The notes beneath the pieces are model-generated. The model saw only the letters and a program-made list of their open reading frames with translations, did not search any database and was not told the DNA's origin. Positions 1-42,732 of a stretch of DNA of 64,000 bases are shown here, one piece after another (position 1 is the stretch's first letter; each line of letters begins with the position of its first letter). The DNA is from Branchiostoma floridae. Taxonomy: Eukaryota > Chordata > Leptocardii > Amphioxiformes > Branchiostomatidae. The stretch is from NCBI RefSeq assembly GCF_000003815.2, contig NC_049982.1:31484119-31548118 (forward strand), in the 5' to 3' direction. The translations under genes and the position numbers were made by a program.

Positions 1-2339
1 GTAACATATGTAATTTGTGACAGGTGAAGGATAAGCAGATACCAATTATTGCATAATGAATGTAAATGCGTCCTAATTCATGTAGTAAATGTAGTAAATG
101 ATTGGATTGTCAACATTGTGACCTGTGTAAGTTATGCAAAGGTGTATATAACTAAGCATACATCATGCAGATATGCAAATCATTTGCATAATCAGAATAT
201 TTCATGGAGGTATGAGGTCTCCGAACTCTTGTTTACCCTGTGTTTGTCTGTCAGCTGTCTGTGTGTCTGTCTGTGTGTCTGTGTGTAAACAAGATAAGTC
301 AAGAACGGCTGATTAAATTGTTTTTATACCTGGTGTGTTGGTAGTGTGTGATGAAAGCTGGGAATGATTAGATTTCGGGCCCCTTTAGCGGCTTCCCTTG
401 GTACTGCAGCGCAACTTCTGGGTTTGCTATCTCGTGTTCTGAACAAGCTATGGTCACGATTTTGAAGTGTTAGATAGCTCCTGTGCTCAGGAAGTGAAAT
501 CAGTTTGGACCCCCTAGCGTCTAGGTTTGGGATAGCAGTGGCATTTTTGTCAAAAACTTCTGGTCGGAGTTCAAATCTGACCGGAGTTGGCGGAAGGGTG
601 GTGTTACAGGCCGGAAGTGCGCTGTTGTCTACCTAACTTTTGCTCCCTATTGCTTGGTGATCGTTCTAGCTGAGCATAGATTTGTCTTATTTCCTGAAAA
701 GTCCGTGGGTTGCATTGTCCGAGACCTTCCGAAGGCGATAACTCAAGAACGGAACAACGGATTTGCATGATTTTTGGTATGTAGATACATTAGACAATGT
801 TGTACAAAATGACATACTAATTATGCAAAATACAAGGAAATTTGCATGATTAATGAGAATATTCCATCATAGCAGTTTTTTCTATGTATCTCTTGTCCAG
901 GACGTGATATGGTCTTGACATTTGGCTGGTAGATAGCTTGCAGTGTCATGACAAAGTGAAGAAGGTTTTAGCCCCCTAACATTTAATTTCAAAACTGCAG
1001 GCGCGTTTTTGTCAAGACATTCCAAAGAGGATAACTGCAGAAAGGATTGACGGATTGGCATCACTTTACGCATGCAGGTTTTCTTGTGCAAAGATGTTTA
1101 TATATAATGAGTAACTTATGCAAATGAGGACTTAGATTGCATAATTAATGAGTAAATTTTATAATTCCATTGCTTGCAATAACTGGACTTCAATAAATGT
1201 TAATTACGATAGGTGGAATAGTATTTCTATTCATTTTATATGAAATATCCACTGTAACAGCCATGCTCGCCAATGATCATTAGTTCTGATTACTAGTTTT
1301 GAAGTTTAATCATGTTTTAGTGATTATGTATGTATGTCGTAATAAGCAATCTTAAATGAGATTCTATGTACAACAAGACACAATTCAGCTCCTGGCTGCC
1401 AGAAACTTGTTTTATAATAAACCATTTTTGATTGATTGATTGATGAATATAAGCAGAAACCAAATATGGTAATGATGAACTTATTTGCATAATTTATGTT
1501 GAATTTGCAAAACCGCTCTATGATTAATGATGGGATTTTTATAATTGTGATATGTGTACGTTAGTCAATGATGAACAACACCATGCATAGATTATGTTAA
1601 TGTGTTAGTCAATTGCATGAAATTTTCAAAAGCTCTCAATATTTCATGGAGGTATAAGGCATGATTAATGAGAATATTCTATCACAGCAGTTTTTCCAAT
1701 GTATCTCTTGTCCCGGACGTGACATGGTTTTGATATTTAGGTGGTAGATAGCTTCTAGTGTCATAAAAGAGTGGGGCAGGTTTCAGCCCCCTAACATTCA
1801 ATTTTGGAACTGCAGGGGCGTTTTTGTCAAGACATTCCAAAGAGGATAACTGCAGAAAGGATTGATGGATTGGCATCATATTAGGAATGCGGGTACCTTA
1901 GGAAAAGATGTTTATAATGATATACAAAAAAGTCATGTTATGGAACTGAGGAGGTAATTTGCATAATTAATGACGAAATTGTATATTACAGTATAATTCC
2001 ATTGTTTTCAATAACTGGACTTCAATAAATGTAACACATGTTAATAATGATATGTGGAATATAAGGGTCATCATCATCATCCGGGCGTGCTGGTTGCACG
2101 GATGGCCATGACTCATAAGCAGATACCAAATATGGCGATGAGGAACTTATTTTCATAATTTATGTAAAAATTGCAAACCCACTTTATGATAAATGATGGG
2201 AATTTTATCATTGTGACATGTGTACGTTAGTCAATGATAAACAACACCATGCATAAATTATGTCGATGTATGGAATTGCATGGAATTTACAAAAGCTCTA
2301 AAAATTTCATGGATGTATGAGGTCGCCGAACTCTAGTTT
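1..2339. repeat. AT-rich dispersed repeat family, several copies
   Basis: No gene is visible here. The stretch holds several diverged copies of a repeat that recurs through the window (also near 3.5, 12.4, 24.3-25.3, 40.9, 42.3-42.6, 57.7-58.2 and 61.9 kb). Recurring phrases are 'atttttggtatgtagata', 'tttgcataattaatgag' and 'ccccctagcggctt'. Positions 889-1090 and 1688-1890 are close direct copies of each other, so their short minus-strand reading frames are shadows of a repeat. Confidence 0.75.
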
Positions 2340-2413
2340 TCCCTTAAAATGTGCACAGTCTAGTTTTATTGCAACATTAGATCTGTACAGTCTGGGGTTA
2401 ATATGGTCCCAAC
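2340..2413. repeat. Fragment of the 67-bp satellite, left of the hAT-like insertion
   Basis: This short stretch matches the array at 5985-7460 ('agtctagttttattg', 'cagtctggggttaatatgg'). The same satellite resumes at 3424 after the inserted element, so it is the pre-insertion target. Confidence 0.75.
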
Positions 2414-3423
2414 TAGGTCTGGGTATCGGTAAAGTGTACCGGTACAAAACCGGTTTTCTTCTTGGACCGGTCCGAAAAAATCGGACCCGAAAAAAATCTG
2501 TGGACCGAATCAGAAATTCACGTCAGTAACAGGCAATTGCTACTGGCCGTATTCGGTCCAAGACCAAGACTAATAATATTTTACGGCCAAACAGAGCTGC
2601 TACATGCAGCTGTAAATAATATGTCGAAAGTTAAAACGGTTAAAGGATGCATCAATAGACGGAGATGTCAGTTAAGGTAGTTTTGAGTAAGTGTCAACAG
2701 TAGCTATCCTACATGTATATAACTTTGATAAGTAGCTAGTGATGCGACACATGTATACACTTGCAGTGGCCTAAATTTACACTTGCCACTTTACACTTAT
2801 TTCCACAAATTTACACTTACATGTACAATTGCGTGGAAACATGGAAACATCTTGGACATGAAAAAGCGGACCTTCACGAGTGAAAAAGTGGACCTTTACG
2901 CGCGAAAAAGCGGATCTTCCAGCGCGCGCGCGCGTGTGTGTGTGTGAGGGGTTTCTTCCGAAGACCCCCCCCCCCCTGCTACGGGCATGGTATTAGAAGA
3001 CTTAAGTACCATCATTTAGCATTTAGTTTGTTCAATATTGGAACTTGGAAGCTGTGACTACCTTATCATGAAAGCATCACTACCTACTCATGACGCAAAC
3101 AGCACAAATATTAGATTAAAGCTAAAGAACCAGTGTTTATTGTCTTAGATAAGTAAGAGTACGTCCCAGAATTTAAAAAAAAATGGTGTATTGTTACATA
3201 CCCGTTTCCTTCCTTAGTTGTTTGCGTATAGATAGCTATCATTCCCATCTACAGTTTAAACACTCATAGAAACCTGTGTTTGAATCTAGCTCTCCAAAAT
3301 TTCACATCAATGACATAGTACTGCTGTTCTACTACTAACCAGGTTCAGGTCCGGACCTGGACCTAATCCTCTGGACCTGAACCGGACCTGGACCTGCATT
3401 TTCTGTACCGGTACCCAGCCCTA
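2414..3423. mobile_element. Non-autonomous hAT-like DNA transposon with 8-bp target duplication
   Basis: The termini are inverted repeats: 'taggtctgggtatcggta' at the left and the reverse complement of 'taccggtacccagcccta' at the right, with few mismatches. The 8-bp direct repeat GTCCCAAC flanks the element at 2406-2413 and 3424-3431. An 8-bp duplication with a TAGGG-type terminus is characteristic of the hAT superfamily. The 1010-bp interior has no transposase; it is rich in short ggtcc/ggacc inverted motifs and includes a CG/TG-rich stretch near 2920-2945. A related right end lies at about 42733-42838. Confidence 0.8.
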
Positions 3424-3469
3424 GTCCCAACAAATCTGTACGGTCTAGTTACCCCCATGAAATGTCAAG

Positions 3470-3865
3470 GAGGTTATATTTTACCATGCGTTTGTCTGTG
3501 TGTCTGTGTGTAAACGAGATAACTCAAGAAGTGCTAAACGGATTGGTTTCATACTTGGTGTGTTCATAGTGTTATGGAAGCTGAAAATTATTAGATTTTG
3601 GCTTTAGATAGCGGCTTTTCTTGGTACTGCAGCGTAAATTTTAGGTTTGCTTTCTCGTGTTCTGAACAAGATATGGTCCCAGTTTCGGGGTGTTAGATAA
3701 TTGATTGATGGGAATTTTATAACTGTGATATGTGTACGTTACTTAGTCGATGATGAACAACACCATGCATAAATTATGTTAATGTGTTAGTTAATTGCAT
3801 GAAATTTACAAAAGCTCTAAATATTTCATGGAGGTATACGTATGAGGTGTTTATAATGATATACA
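3470..3865. repeat. Copy of the AT-rich dispersed family
   Basis: Contains the family phrases 'gataactcaagaa', 'ggtactgcagcg' and 'tctcgtgttctgaacaag' also seen at 380-450, 24330 and 42550. No gene seen. Confidence 0.65.
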
Positions 3866-4125
3866 AAGGTATAGAAATCAAACCACGAAGAAGTCAAAGA
3901 TATCCTGCCCCATATCTCACTGATCTGGACTTTGCAGATGATCTTGCACTAGTTGCTGAACAAACCAAAAATGCAGAAACTTTGCTTCAATCTCTACAAG
4001 AATCTGCATCCCTTGTAGGCCTCTATTGCAACGAATCTAAGACAGAGTTAATCAGTAACACTAGAAAGGCCGGTATTTGCTTAGGAGCAAATTCAGCTAT
4101 TTTCACTCCGCTCTCGCCTTTATGC
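3866..4125 (+). pseudogene. LINE reverse transcriptase fragment
   Basis: Translation contains 'YLTDLDFADDLALVAE', a non-LTR reverse transcriptase active-site block (the F/Y-A-D-D motif), followed by a typical helix and 'CNESKTELIS'. The frame then closes in unrelated sequence. The C-terminal part of the same kind of element resumes at about 5490, so the LINE appears split by a later insertion. Clade is uncertain. Confidence 0.7.
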
Positions 4126-4149
4126 AAAAATGGACTTTTCCAAAATTGA

Positions 4150-5480
4150 ACTTGAAAAATCCAATGTGAGTACTGTACGGTAATCAAACTTTTATTTCTT
4201 TATTACAACACGCACACAGCATGCTAATGTTTCACACATTAACAAAGCAAGCACCGTTTTACTTCAAGAAAAAAAAAATAATGTCACAAACGGAAATTTT
4301 CTACAGATGCAACACGTTATGCGACCCTAAACGTTGGTATTACGTACCCACAGCAGACAATAGCGTGGTTATGATTAAAGTTTTCCTGCTTATTTACACA
4401 AGGCAAGGGCAATTACTGCACTTATTCAAGGTTGTCACAAGCATAACTAATCTTCATACTAGCAGACCTCTCCAAACAAACTGCACTACACTTTTAACTC
4501 TTTACCAAGATATGCTTATTAGCCGTTTTTAGCGAAGTGCAATTTAAAAAAAAATCCAATTGGATATCATGGCTGCACTGCAATTACATTATCATTACAA
4601 ATACATATAAATGTATGCACATTGTATTCAGACAAAAAGGATCGCATTCTGTTTTTATACTAAGAGTTAATCAGCTAATACATTATATTGATGAACAAAG
4701 CTAATTAGCGACTGTATGTTTGCACGGAGTCTGTTTTGCATATCTAAATGTTTTGCATGCTTTTTGTCATGCTTCCTTTTTACGGACTTCTTCCCGGCGA
4801 CATATATGTACTCCCAGCCGCTAAGTTGAAAAACCCTTCCTCATTGGCTGTACCCGAGCTGACCAATCAGGTCATCGCTTCCGCTAAGTGTCGGGCGCAT
4901 ATTGGTTCCCTTCTAAATTCTATTAGCCACAATGCACAGCTGCAGGTAAACAGCTTACGTCACGCGCGGAAACGTCCATAACCATATATGGTGCAACGGA
5001 CGCACGTGCAAACGTGACCATATATGGTTACACGCGCGAAACGCGAGCTTGGTGAAAATATGCGTAGATACCCCGCCAAATTGGCTTTTAAATGATTTTG
5101 AAGTGACGTTTGGCCAAAAATAATACCGGGGTCCTTTTAATAAGTATCTCACGCAGTATCATACCAACTTTCAAGTCATCTGGACGTAATACCTGGGCAC
5201 GGGAGACATGAATATACAGCCGGGCCAGAAAATGACCTTAAAACATCCCTAAAATCATTGTAAAGGTATCTATCAAAAAAATGAGAAAAACGGGTCTGGG
5301 TATTGGCCCACTGTACCCTTGTGCCAAATTTCAGGCCATTTGGTCCAGGAACGACGGAGAGGAATCACTTTAAAGGTCGCGACAGGAGAAAGAAAGAAAG
5401 AAGAAACCGTATGAAAACAATATTTTCACTCGAAGCGTACCTACGGTACGCGGAGTGAAAATAATTATTGTACCACTGGA
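4150..5480. mobile_element. Repeat insertion splitting the LINE; ends in a hairpin
   Basis: This segment interrupts LINE coding sequence. It shares blocks with 13370-13972: 'cccttcctcattg', an 'aattggctt.taaat' block, a GAAA-rich run and a terminal hairpin. The hairpin at 5423-5461 pairs 'ttttcactc' with 'gagtgaaaa' around 'gcgtacctacggtacgc'. Superfamily is not recognised; boundaries are approximate. Confidence 0.55.
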
Positions 5481-5489
5481 ACTCAGATC

Positions 5490-5980
5490 CTTATCCGGGG
5501 AATATTTACAAAGGGTTGATATTTTGGCTACTACATCATGTGTCCTAAAAAGGACTTTGAAACTAGGAAAGACCTAGCACGAGAGGCAAGCAACAAATTG
5601 GACAAAAATTGGAAGTCTAGTATCCCTAACAAATTGAAGGTACAAGTGTTCACTACTTTAGTTGAACCTATTTTGCTTTCTGGTGCGGAAACCTGGACAT
5701 TTACTTGTCAACTCAAGAACAGATTAGATGGGACTTTCTCAAAGTTACTTCGCAGAGCACAGAACATATCATGGACTCAACATGCTACACTCAAAACCAT
5801 ATATGGAAGTCTTCCACAGCTATCCCAGGAACTGACTCACCGTATGGTAAAATTTGCGGGACACTGTTGCCGAAAAAAAAACAGGAATTAGTCTTCTGTT
5901 CTTCTATGGAAACTAAGTGGCCGGGTACTTGCAGAAGTTTGACTTTTACGGACACTTTAACCAGAGACCGTACCGTCTAG
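5490..5980 (+). pseudogene. LINE reverse transcriptase C-terminal fragment
   Basis: Translation includes 'ARE..NKLDKNWKSSIPNKL', 'VEPILLSGAETWTFT' and 'RMVKFAGHCCRKK', the conserved C-terminal region of craft-type LINE polyproteins (usual forms KLDKIWKS, LLYGSETWTLT, FAGHCWR). The frame shifts at an A-run near 5872 and carries on in another frame to about 5980. It is the 3' continuation of the fragment at 3866-4125. Confidence 0.75.
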
Positions 5981-5984
5981 TTTT

Positions 5985-7460
5985 ATTGTACCAGCACAAC
6001 TGTACAATCTGGTGTTAATAGTGTCCCTGGCCAGAGAATCTGCACAGTCTAGTTTTATTGTAACAGCAAATCTGAACTGTCTGGTATTGTTGTCCCAGCT
6101 TATATGTGAAATCTGGTGTGGTAATATTGTCCCAGTAAAACTGCAGAGTCTAGTTTTTTTTTTTGTAACCGCGAATCTGTATTATCTTGTGTTATTGTCC
6201 CAGCTACTCTGAGCAGTTAACAGCAAATCTGTACAGTCTGAGGTTTATATGGTCACAGCAAATCTTTACAGTCTAGTTTTATTGTAACAGCAAATCTGTA
6301 CAGTCTGGGGTTTATATGGTCACAGCAAATCTGCACAGTCTAGTTTTATTGTACCAGCAAATCTGTACAGTCTGGGGTTTATATGGTCACAGCAAATCTT
6401 TACAGTCTAGTTTTATTGTAACAGCAAATCTGTACAGTCTGAGGTTTATATGGTCACAGCAAATCTTTACAGTCTAGTTTTATTGTAACAGCAAATATGT
6501 ACAGTCTGGGGTTTATATGGTCACAGCAAATCTTTACAGTCTAGTTTTATTGTAACAGCATATCTGTACAGTCTGAGGTTTATATGGTCACAGCAAATCT
6601 TTACAGTCTAGTTTTATTGTAACAGCATATCTGTACAGTCTGGTGTTTATATGGTCACAGCAAATCTGCACAGTCTAGTTTTATTGTACCAGCAAATCTG
6701 TATAGTCTGGGGTTTATATGGTCACAGCAAATCTGCACAGTCTAGTTTTATTGTACCAGCAAATCTGTACAGTCTGGGGTTTATATGGTCACAGCAAATC
6801 TTTACAGTCTAGTTTTATTGTAACAGCAAATCTGTACAGTCTGGGGTTTATATGGTCACAGCAAATCTGCACAGTCTAGTTTTATTGTAACAGCATATCT
6901 GTACAGTCTGGTGTTTATATGGTCACAGCAAATCTGCACAGTCTAGTTTTATTGTACCAGCAAATCTGTACAGTCTGGGGTTTATATGGTCACAGCAAAT
7001 CTTTACAGTCTAGTTTTATTGTACCAGCAAATCTGTACAGTCTGAGGTTTATATGGTCACAGCAAATCTGCACAGTCTAGTTTTATTGTAACAGCAAATA
7101 TGTACAGTCTGGTGTTAATATTGTCCCAACAAATCTGCACAGTCTAGTTTTACTGTAACAGCAAATATGTACAGTCTGGGGTTAATATTGTCCCAGCAAA
7201 TTTGCACAGTCTACTTTTATTGTACCGGCAAATCTGCACAGTCTAGTGTTATTGTCCCTGCAAATGAGCACATTCTCATTCTATTGTACCAGCAAATCCT
7301 TATAGTCTGGAATTTTTCTCAGCTAATCAGTACTAGACTATTTTAACACCAGACTGTACAATAAAACTAGACCGTGCAGATTTGCTGTGACAATATTGAA
7401 ATGTAGGACAATATTAGAATATTGTCACAACAAATCTGCACAGTCTAGTGTTATTGTACC
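5985..7460. repeat. 67-bp dimeric satellite array
   Basis: About 20 copies of a two-part unit: a 35-bp half containing 'cagtctggggtttatatggt' and a 32-bp half containing 'cagtctagttttattgtaa'. Both halves start 'agcaaatct', so the unit is an ancient dimer. A short inverted segment occurs near 7330-7385. The same satellite flanks the hAT-like element at 2414-3423. Confidence 0.85.
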
Positions 7461-7465
7461 AGCTA

Positions 7466-10264
7466 TTTAACCTGATTAGTCATTGGTCCCGAAAGTTGCC
7501 CTTTGACCCCACAATACTAAGAGATGTCAAACTGTCAGTCCTCCTGTGGTCCTCGTCTACGACGGACCCCTCCACTTCTGCTCACCACGCAAAGCAGAAA
7601 ACCTGCCCAGCGGTGATGTTGGTTTTTCGACGCCGCAGGGAAGCACGCTACGGCTCGAGGCCTTGGCGGTCACGTTTTGATTACCCTCGGGAGGACACGT
7701 TCTTTCCACGGAAGGTTTGATTTGGTTCCGCGGTCGGTCGGTACTTTTTTCGTGTGTTTCTCTCGTCTCTTTACTCCTGTGTGTGCTTCGTTAGAGGTTC
7801 GGAGCGGCCTTTACTGATTATGGTTCTCGCTGTTTGTGTTTCCTTTCTAGCACGGCTTGGAATTCCGGCTGCCAGCTATATCATTTTAATCCTTGCGTTG
7901 TCTGTTGTTTTTTGCATATGAATACTTGATTTTTGAGGGAGGAATGTTCCGGAGTGCAGGGGTGACTGCTTTACGCCATTTTCGTTACAGTTTCAAGCCT
8001 TTTTTCCTTCTTAGGCCGGGACGAGTTTAGGACGCCTTTTTCGTTCAGGCTGGCGTTTTGTTCTGCGTGAAGCTGACTGATTCTTGTGTGTTTTCGTGCC
8101 TTTGTGAATGTTTTAGCAGGGTCCGACAGCTACTCCAAGCAGATAGTTGGTGCCCACATGGCAGATGGTGGTTCTCTCGAATTTCTTTTGTCCTGGTTAT
8201 GTTTTTGTATCCATAGTGATCCTCCGCGAAGGAAAGCTGTGGGTGTTGGCTTTTATTGTTGAGGTGTGGAGCAGAACGAGAGTTTCCAGATTTTGATGTC
8301 ATTTTTTGATTTTCGTGAATATTTCAGGCAGGAACAGAGAACGACGATGGCATGTTCCAGGAGGCAAGATGGCGAACCCCCCCCCCCCTCCTGGTTCTTT
8401 GTTTTCAGGATCAGACGTCACCCGCTGAGAGAGCTTGTCGTAGCGTTCAGCCAACCCCTCTGAGCTTCGAAGGCTGCAGTCGGTACGATTTGGGTGTCAT
8501 TTCTGTTTTGGCAAGGTAGAATTTTCTTTTGCTTTCCTAGATTGAACGTCGAGGCTGTGTATGGGGTTTCCGCTAATATTTTGCATTAGTTTGGAGTTTG
8601 ATTTGCATGTGTATGAGTGTGTATCTGTAAGGCGCGTTTGGATGTTGTGGGCGCGCGTGACCCAGCCTTACGCCACGTAACGCGGCTCGCTCGCATGTGG
8701 GGGGGCTGGGCGGTGTGGAAGATGCGTTTGTTTTAGACTTGTCTGTCTGGGACCGGACCTCAGTGCCGGGCGCCCGTCCCTCCCCACTGTCTCATGGTTC
8801 ACGTGTTGTTCATACAGGTCTGACGCTCTCCCCCTCCAACAACAGGGATGCGAGGGACACACCACCACCCAGCTCCGGGACACGCCATCATCAACCTCGC
8901 CAGATGTGCGGCCCGATAGGACCCGTTGGTGGCCTGCACAAGCTTTAGCAGCAGAGAGGGGTCAAGACGCGCCAGGGAACCTGTTAGGCTGTGATGTTTT
9001 ATGTTGTGAACCATGTTTTCTTTGTACTGAATAAAGTTGTGAGATAATAAATACCAGGGAACCTGAGGAGGCGGCTTCAGGGCACAGTGCTACAAGGGAC
9101 AGCGGTCAGAGGATCAGGGTCGACTGGCGCTCCGGTCCCCGACACCGCCCAGCCCCTGCCGGTCAGTTCAGCTAACCCCGCCGACAGCTCAAGGAACGGA
9201 CTGTAAGTCATTTTTTCCCCTATTTTTCTTGATGGATTTTGACATGTCGTTTTCCAGTGCGATGGGGTGCCGCGGGATGCTGGATGGTTAGGAACTAATC
9301 GAGTAACCCTGTTTTGAGATTGGTCTGACCAAGAACGTCTTTGGTTTGACGCCTTTTTTATAGCACAGCAAGATATCATTCAGTGCGACGGGGTTCCGCA
9401 GTAAGCTGAATGACCCGACAAGTGTGCAGTCGTATTTTCAGCATGGTGTGACGTTATCCAGCGCGAAGGGTTTCCGCGGAAGGCTGGACGATCCGAGAAA
9501 TTGTGCTCGTTTATTTTCTTTCGTGATTTGCTGTGACATCATTCAGCGCGAAGGGGTTCCGCGGAAGGCTGAATGATTCGGGAAGTCATGTACGTTCTTC
9601 CATGACATTTTGTAACTAAATCCAGTGCGATGGGTTTCCGCGGGAGGCTGGATAATTTGCTAGGCGGAAGTGCGTAAGTATCGTCGCCGGACTGAGGCCT
9701 GGCTAAAGGGTGTGCGCGGGAAACGGGCATTGAGGACAGAAGTGAGCAGCCTGATGTGCGTCTGTGTATAAATGATTTTTGTGTCGCACAGTGATGACTT
9801 ACCAGATGCAGTACAGAGCACGGTTCAGTTATGTCTGTTTTTCCTTCATGTTTGAATCGCTGTGTAAATTTGGAGTGGGTATGATCAGTGTTGGGAAAAC
9901 GAGTGTGAATACTTAGGAATGTGTGGTTTATGTAACGTTAGTGATAAAAGTTCAAAGAAGAGCAAGATGAGTGAGGGGGACAAGTCGAGAGGAGTAAGAA
10001 AGGAATCATATGAGTAAGGGGAGAGGAAGGGTGATAGAGCGAAGATAAGGATGGGAAGATGAGAGAGGGATAAAGACAGGGAGTGATTTGAAAGAGTAGA
10101 CAGGGAGAGGAAAGGAGCGAGAAGGTACCTTAAGGAAGTATCTTTGTAGAGAGGTATTAGGGGACAGGAGAGGAAAGGCTCCAAAGTCAGAGAGGGCAAA
10201 GGCGGAAGACGATTTCCGCATCACTTCATAACGGAGGGGCCGAGGACTAATTCAGGACAAATAG
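7466..10264. mobile_element. GC-rich TIR element (2.8 kb) without recognisable transposase
   Basis: The left end 'tatttaacctgattagtc' and the reverse complement of the right end ('tatttgtcctgaattagtc') form imperfect terminal inverted repeats. The first 87 bp recur at 10265-10350 and the last 55 bp recur at 10490-10546, so a second, shorter element of the same family follows directly. The interior is more GC-rich than its surroundings, contains poly-C tracts and AATAAA motifs near 9030-9050, and carries an array of hairpins (9252-9653). No coding match recognised. Confidence 0.6.
9252..9653. repeat. Five-copy hairpin array inside the TIR element
   Basis: Five copies of an approximately 30-36-bp quasi-palindrome at 9252-9283, 9378-9412, 9456-9487, 9541-9575 and 9620-9652. 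Each begins 'tccag' or 'ttcag' then 'YGCGAnGGG', has the core 'TTCCGCGG' or close to it, and ends with the complementary 'ctgga' or 'ctgaa'. The outer arms vary together (tccag with ctgga, ttcag with ctgaa), so pairing is kept. Confidence 0.75.
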
Positions 10265-10546
10265 GATACTATTTAACCTGATTAGTCATTGGTCCCGAAA
10301 GTTGCCCTTTGACCCCACAATACTAAGAGATGTCAAACTGTCAGTCCTCCTGTGGCCCTCCGGCTACGTCTGGAGCCTGAAGCGACCCACCCGCCCAGCC
10401 CTCGACAAGTTTTCTGCTTTGCGCGGTTTTTGGACGCCCGCTTAATGCGGTCGTCTCAGCGCATAGGTGACTTTAGGCTCCAGACGATTTCCGCATCACT
10501 TCATAACGGAGGGGCCGAGGACTAATTCAGGACAAATAGGATACTA
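10265..10546. mobile_element. Short MITE-like copy of the preceding TIR element
   Basis: About 282 bp with the same left 87 bp and right 55 bp as the 7466-10264 element, plus an internal inverted repeat ('gtctggagcct' near 10370, 'aggctccagac' near 10475). 'aggatacta' occurs on both sides and could be a target duplication or part of the termini. It ends 42 bp before the first coding ATG of the receptor kinase gene. Confidence 0.6.
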
Positions 10547-10587
10547 GTTTGCACATCTGTTGGTCTTGTCCCTGCAGCAGTAGCAGC

Positions 10588-40712
<30,125 letters not shown>

Positions 40713-41780
40713 CACTGGACTAACCCCGCATTATAAGGAACCCGGTACAATACAACAGCCCCCTGTATACGACACCAAAGGCTACAGCATGTAGAAGTAA
40801 CTATACAGACTAGAAATATCGAAAAAATTGGACTGAAGGTCCGTTTGAGGGGTTTTTGTTTGTTATGGCCTGGATTTGAGGCTGGGTGGTAGCTTACGAA
40901 GTTGAAAAGAATTGGTGTATGTTTTAGCCACTTAGCAGTTAGCTTTGGTATTGCAAGGTCGTTCTTTTCGCTAATAATACAATAATTGTATGAATATTAG
41001 AACTTAAGTTGTATATCAAGTAATAAAAAATGTCATAATTATTTTCAGATTTGGAAGTATTGGTGATAAATGATGGAAATTCCATACAACTGACATTGGT
41101 GGGTTAAGCAAGGGTAAACATAACTTAGCAGAGAGTATCTAAAATGAAGACATCATTTTCAAATAAGAACACGTTGATGTAATAGTCTGAAAATGTAAAA
41201 AAAATGAAATCGCTTTCAAATTTGTGACTTACGTAAGTCAAAATGAGGATAGCATCAATCGTACAAACGAGCAATGTATGTACATTTGGTTTTATTGTTA
41301 GGTATTATATTCCACGCTTTAACAGCATTTGTGTGTGCCTTTTTAGAGGCTAGCAGAATATCTATACATTTGCTTGAGAGTAACTAGATAATATAGACTT
41401 GCCTTCATGTGTATTTTGGTTCTTGTTTCTTGACTGATCAAACAGGACTCTCCCAGGCCTGGCAGCACCTTTGTACACATACTGTGCTTCTTTTTCTGGA
41501 AAGGAAAGTTAACCCTGACCTACATTTAGGCAGAAGGGACTGTAAAGAAGCACGATGTTAACATCTATACAATTGTGTAAATTGCGTTTTTTTAATGTAA
41601 ATACTCGCTTACGTAATTTCTATCGATATCTAGCAATATTTGATGCACGTAGTATATTGTATTTTTCCTGCCTTTCACCATTCTAGTGAGGTGCCATGAA
41701 ACAAAAGGCTGACCTATAGATTTTTTATTTTGGTATCAACCAATTTGAAATAAAGATTATGTTTGCTTACTGCTTCAGAT
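40713..41780 (+). other. Probable RTK 3' UTR with polyadenylation signals
   Basis: AATAAA occurs at 41022-41027 and 41749-41754, the second in 'ttgaaataaagattatg', a plausible end of the transcript. Part of 40840-41000 resembles the AT-rich dispersed family. Confidence 0.45.
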
Positions 41781-41899
41781 TTGCATTTACGATTTTGCCC
41801 TAATTTGCAGTCAAGTACAGTAGGAGTCATCAGTTATTACGTCACAAGGTAAACATTTTTACGTAATCTGTAATTGGAGTTATGGGGCGAAAAATATTG

Positions 41900-42660
41900 C
41901 TTTTATTTTGAATGAAAAGCGCACGACAAAGAGATCACTTTGAGAGTTGATAACTTAAGAACTATAACTTATTTTTCAATCCTTATCATCTTTCATTATA
42001 TGTATCTTCTGCGAATTCTATATCATTTTAACAGAAAAAGGTTTCAATTCTTGTACAATATTTTCGAAACAAAATATAGCTTATTATTACCTGCCTGTCT
42101 GCCTAAGTCCATAGGACATGGACTGGCCTCTTGCTCCTCTCCATCAGAACTCTCCAGGTTGCACTTAAATAACGTTACGAGTTTATTACCGGTACATTCG
42201 CCAAGAAGGTTATATTTTCGGTAATGGCAATGGTCTCTATATGTAGGTCTCTATATGTAGGTCAACAGCATATAAGTCGAGAAGCTGATTATGAATTTAC
42301 ATGATATTTGGTATTTGAGCAGCGGTTGCAGAAAGGAAGGTCGAGTCCGAAAATGATTGGTGTAGCATTTTTCGTCCGGACGGTAGCAGGACGAGTGTGT
42401 GCGTCCGTTTGCTTGTGGAATGCATAACTCAAGAAGCCTTAAATGGATCTTTATGAGATTTAGTAGGTGGGTAGGGGTCAGGAAAACAATGGTCAAGTTA
42501 GATAATGGGCCCCCTAGCGGCTTCTTAAGATACTGCAGCAAAACTTCCATTTATGAAATCTCGTGTTCTGGACATGCTGTGGTCGTAGCTTTTGAGTGGT
42601 AGATAGCCATTGGGGCAGACATTAGGTGCTGTGAGTTTGGACTCCCTGGCGGCGGCCAGT
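41900..42660. repeat. AT-rich dispersed family copies
   Basis: Contains 'cataactcaagaagcc', 'gtgggtaggggtca', 'gggccccctagcggcttctt' and 'tctcgtgttctggacatg' shared with 24230-24370. Confidence 0.7.
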
Positions 42661-42732
42661 TCTGTCCTACCAGCGCGGTTTTGACGGAGGTGTTCGAAAT
42701 AGAACATGATCGAACAGAGGGCGGGGCTTCAG

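Noticed and set aside
8668..9379. Several GC-rich short frames
   Set aside because: They overlap on both strands inside the TIR element and show no coding signature.
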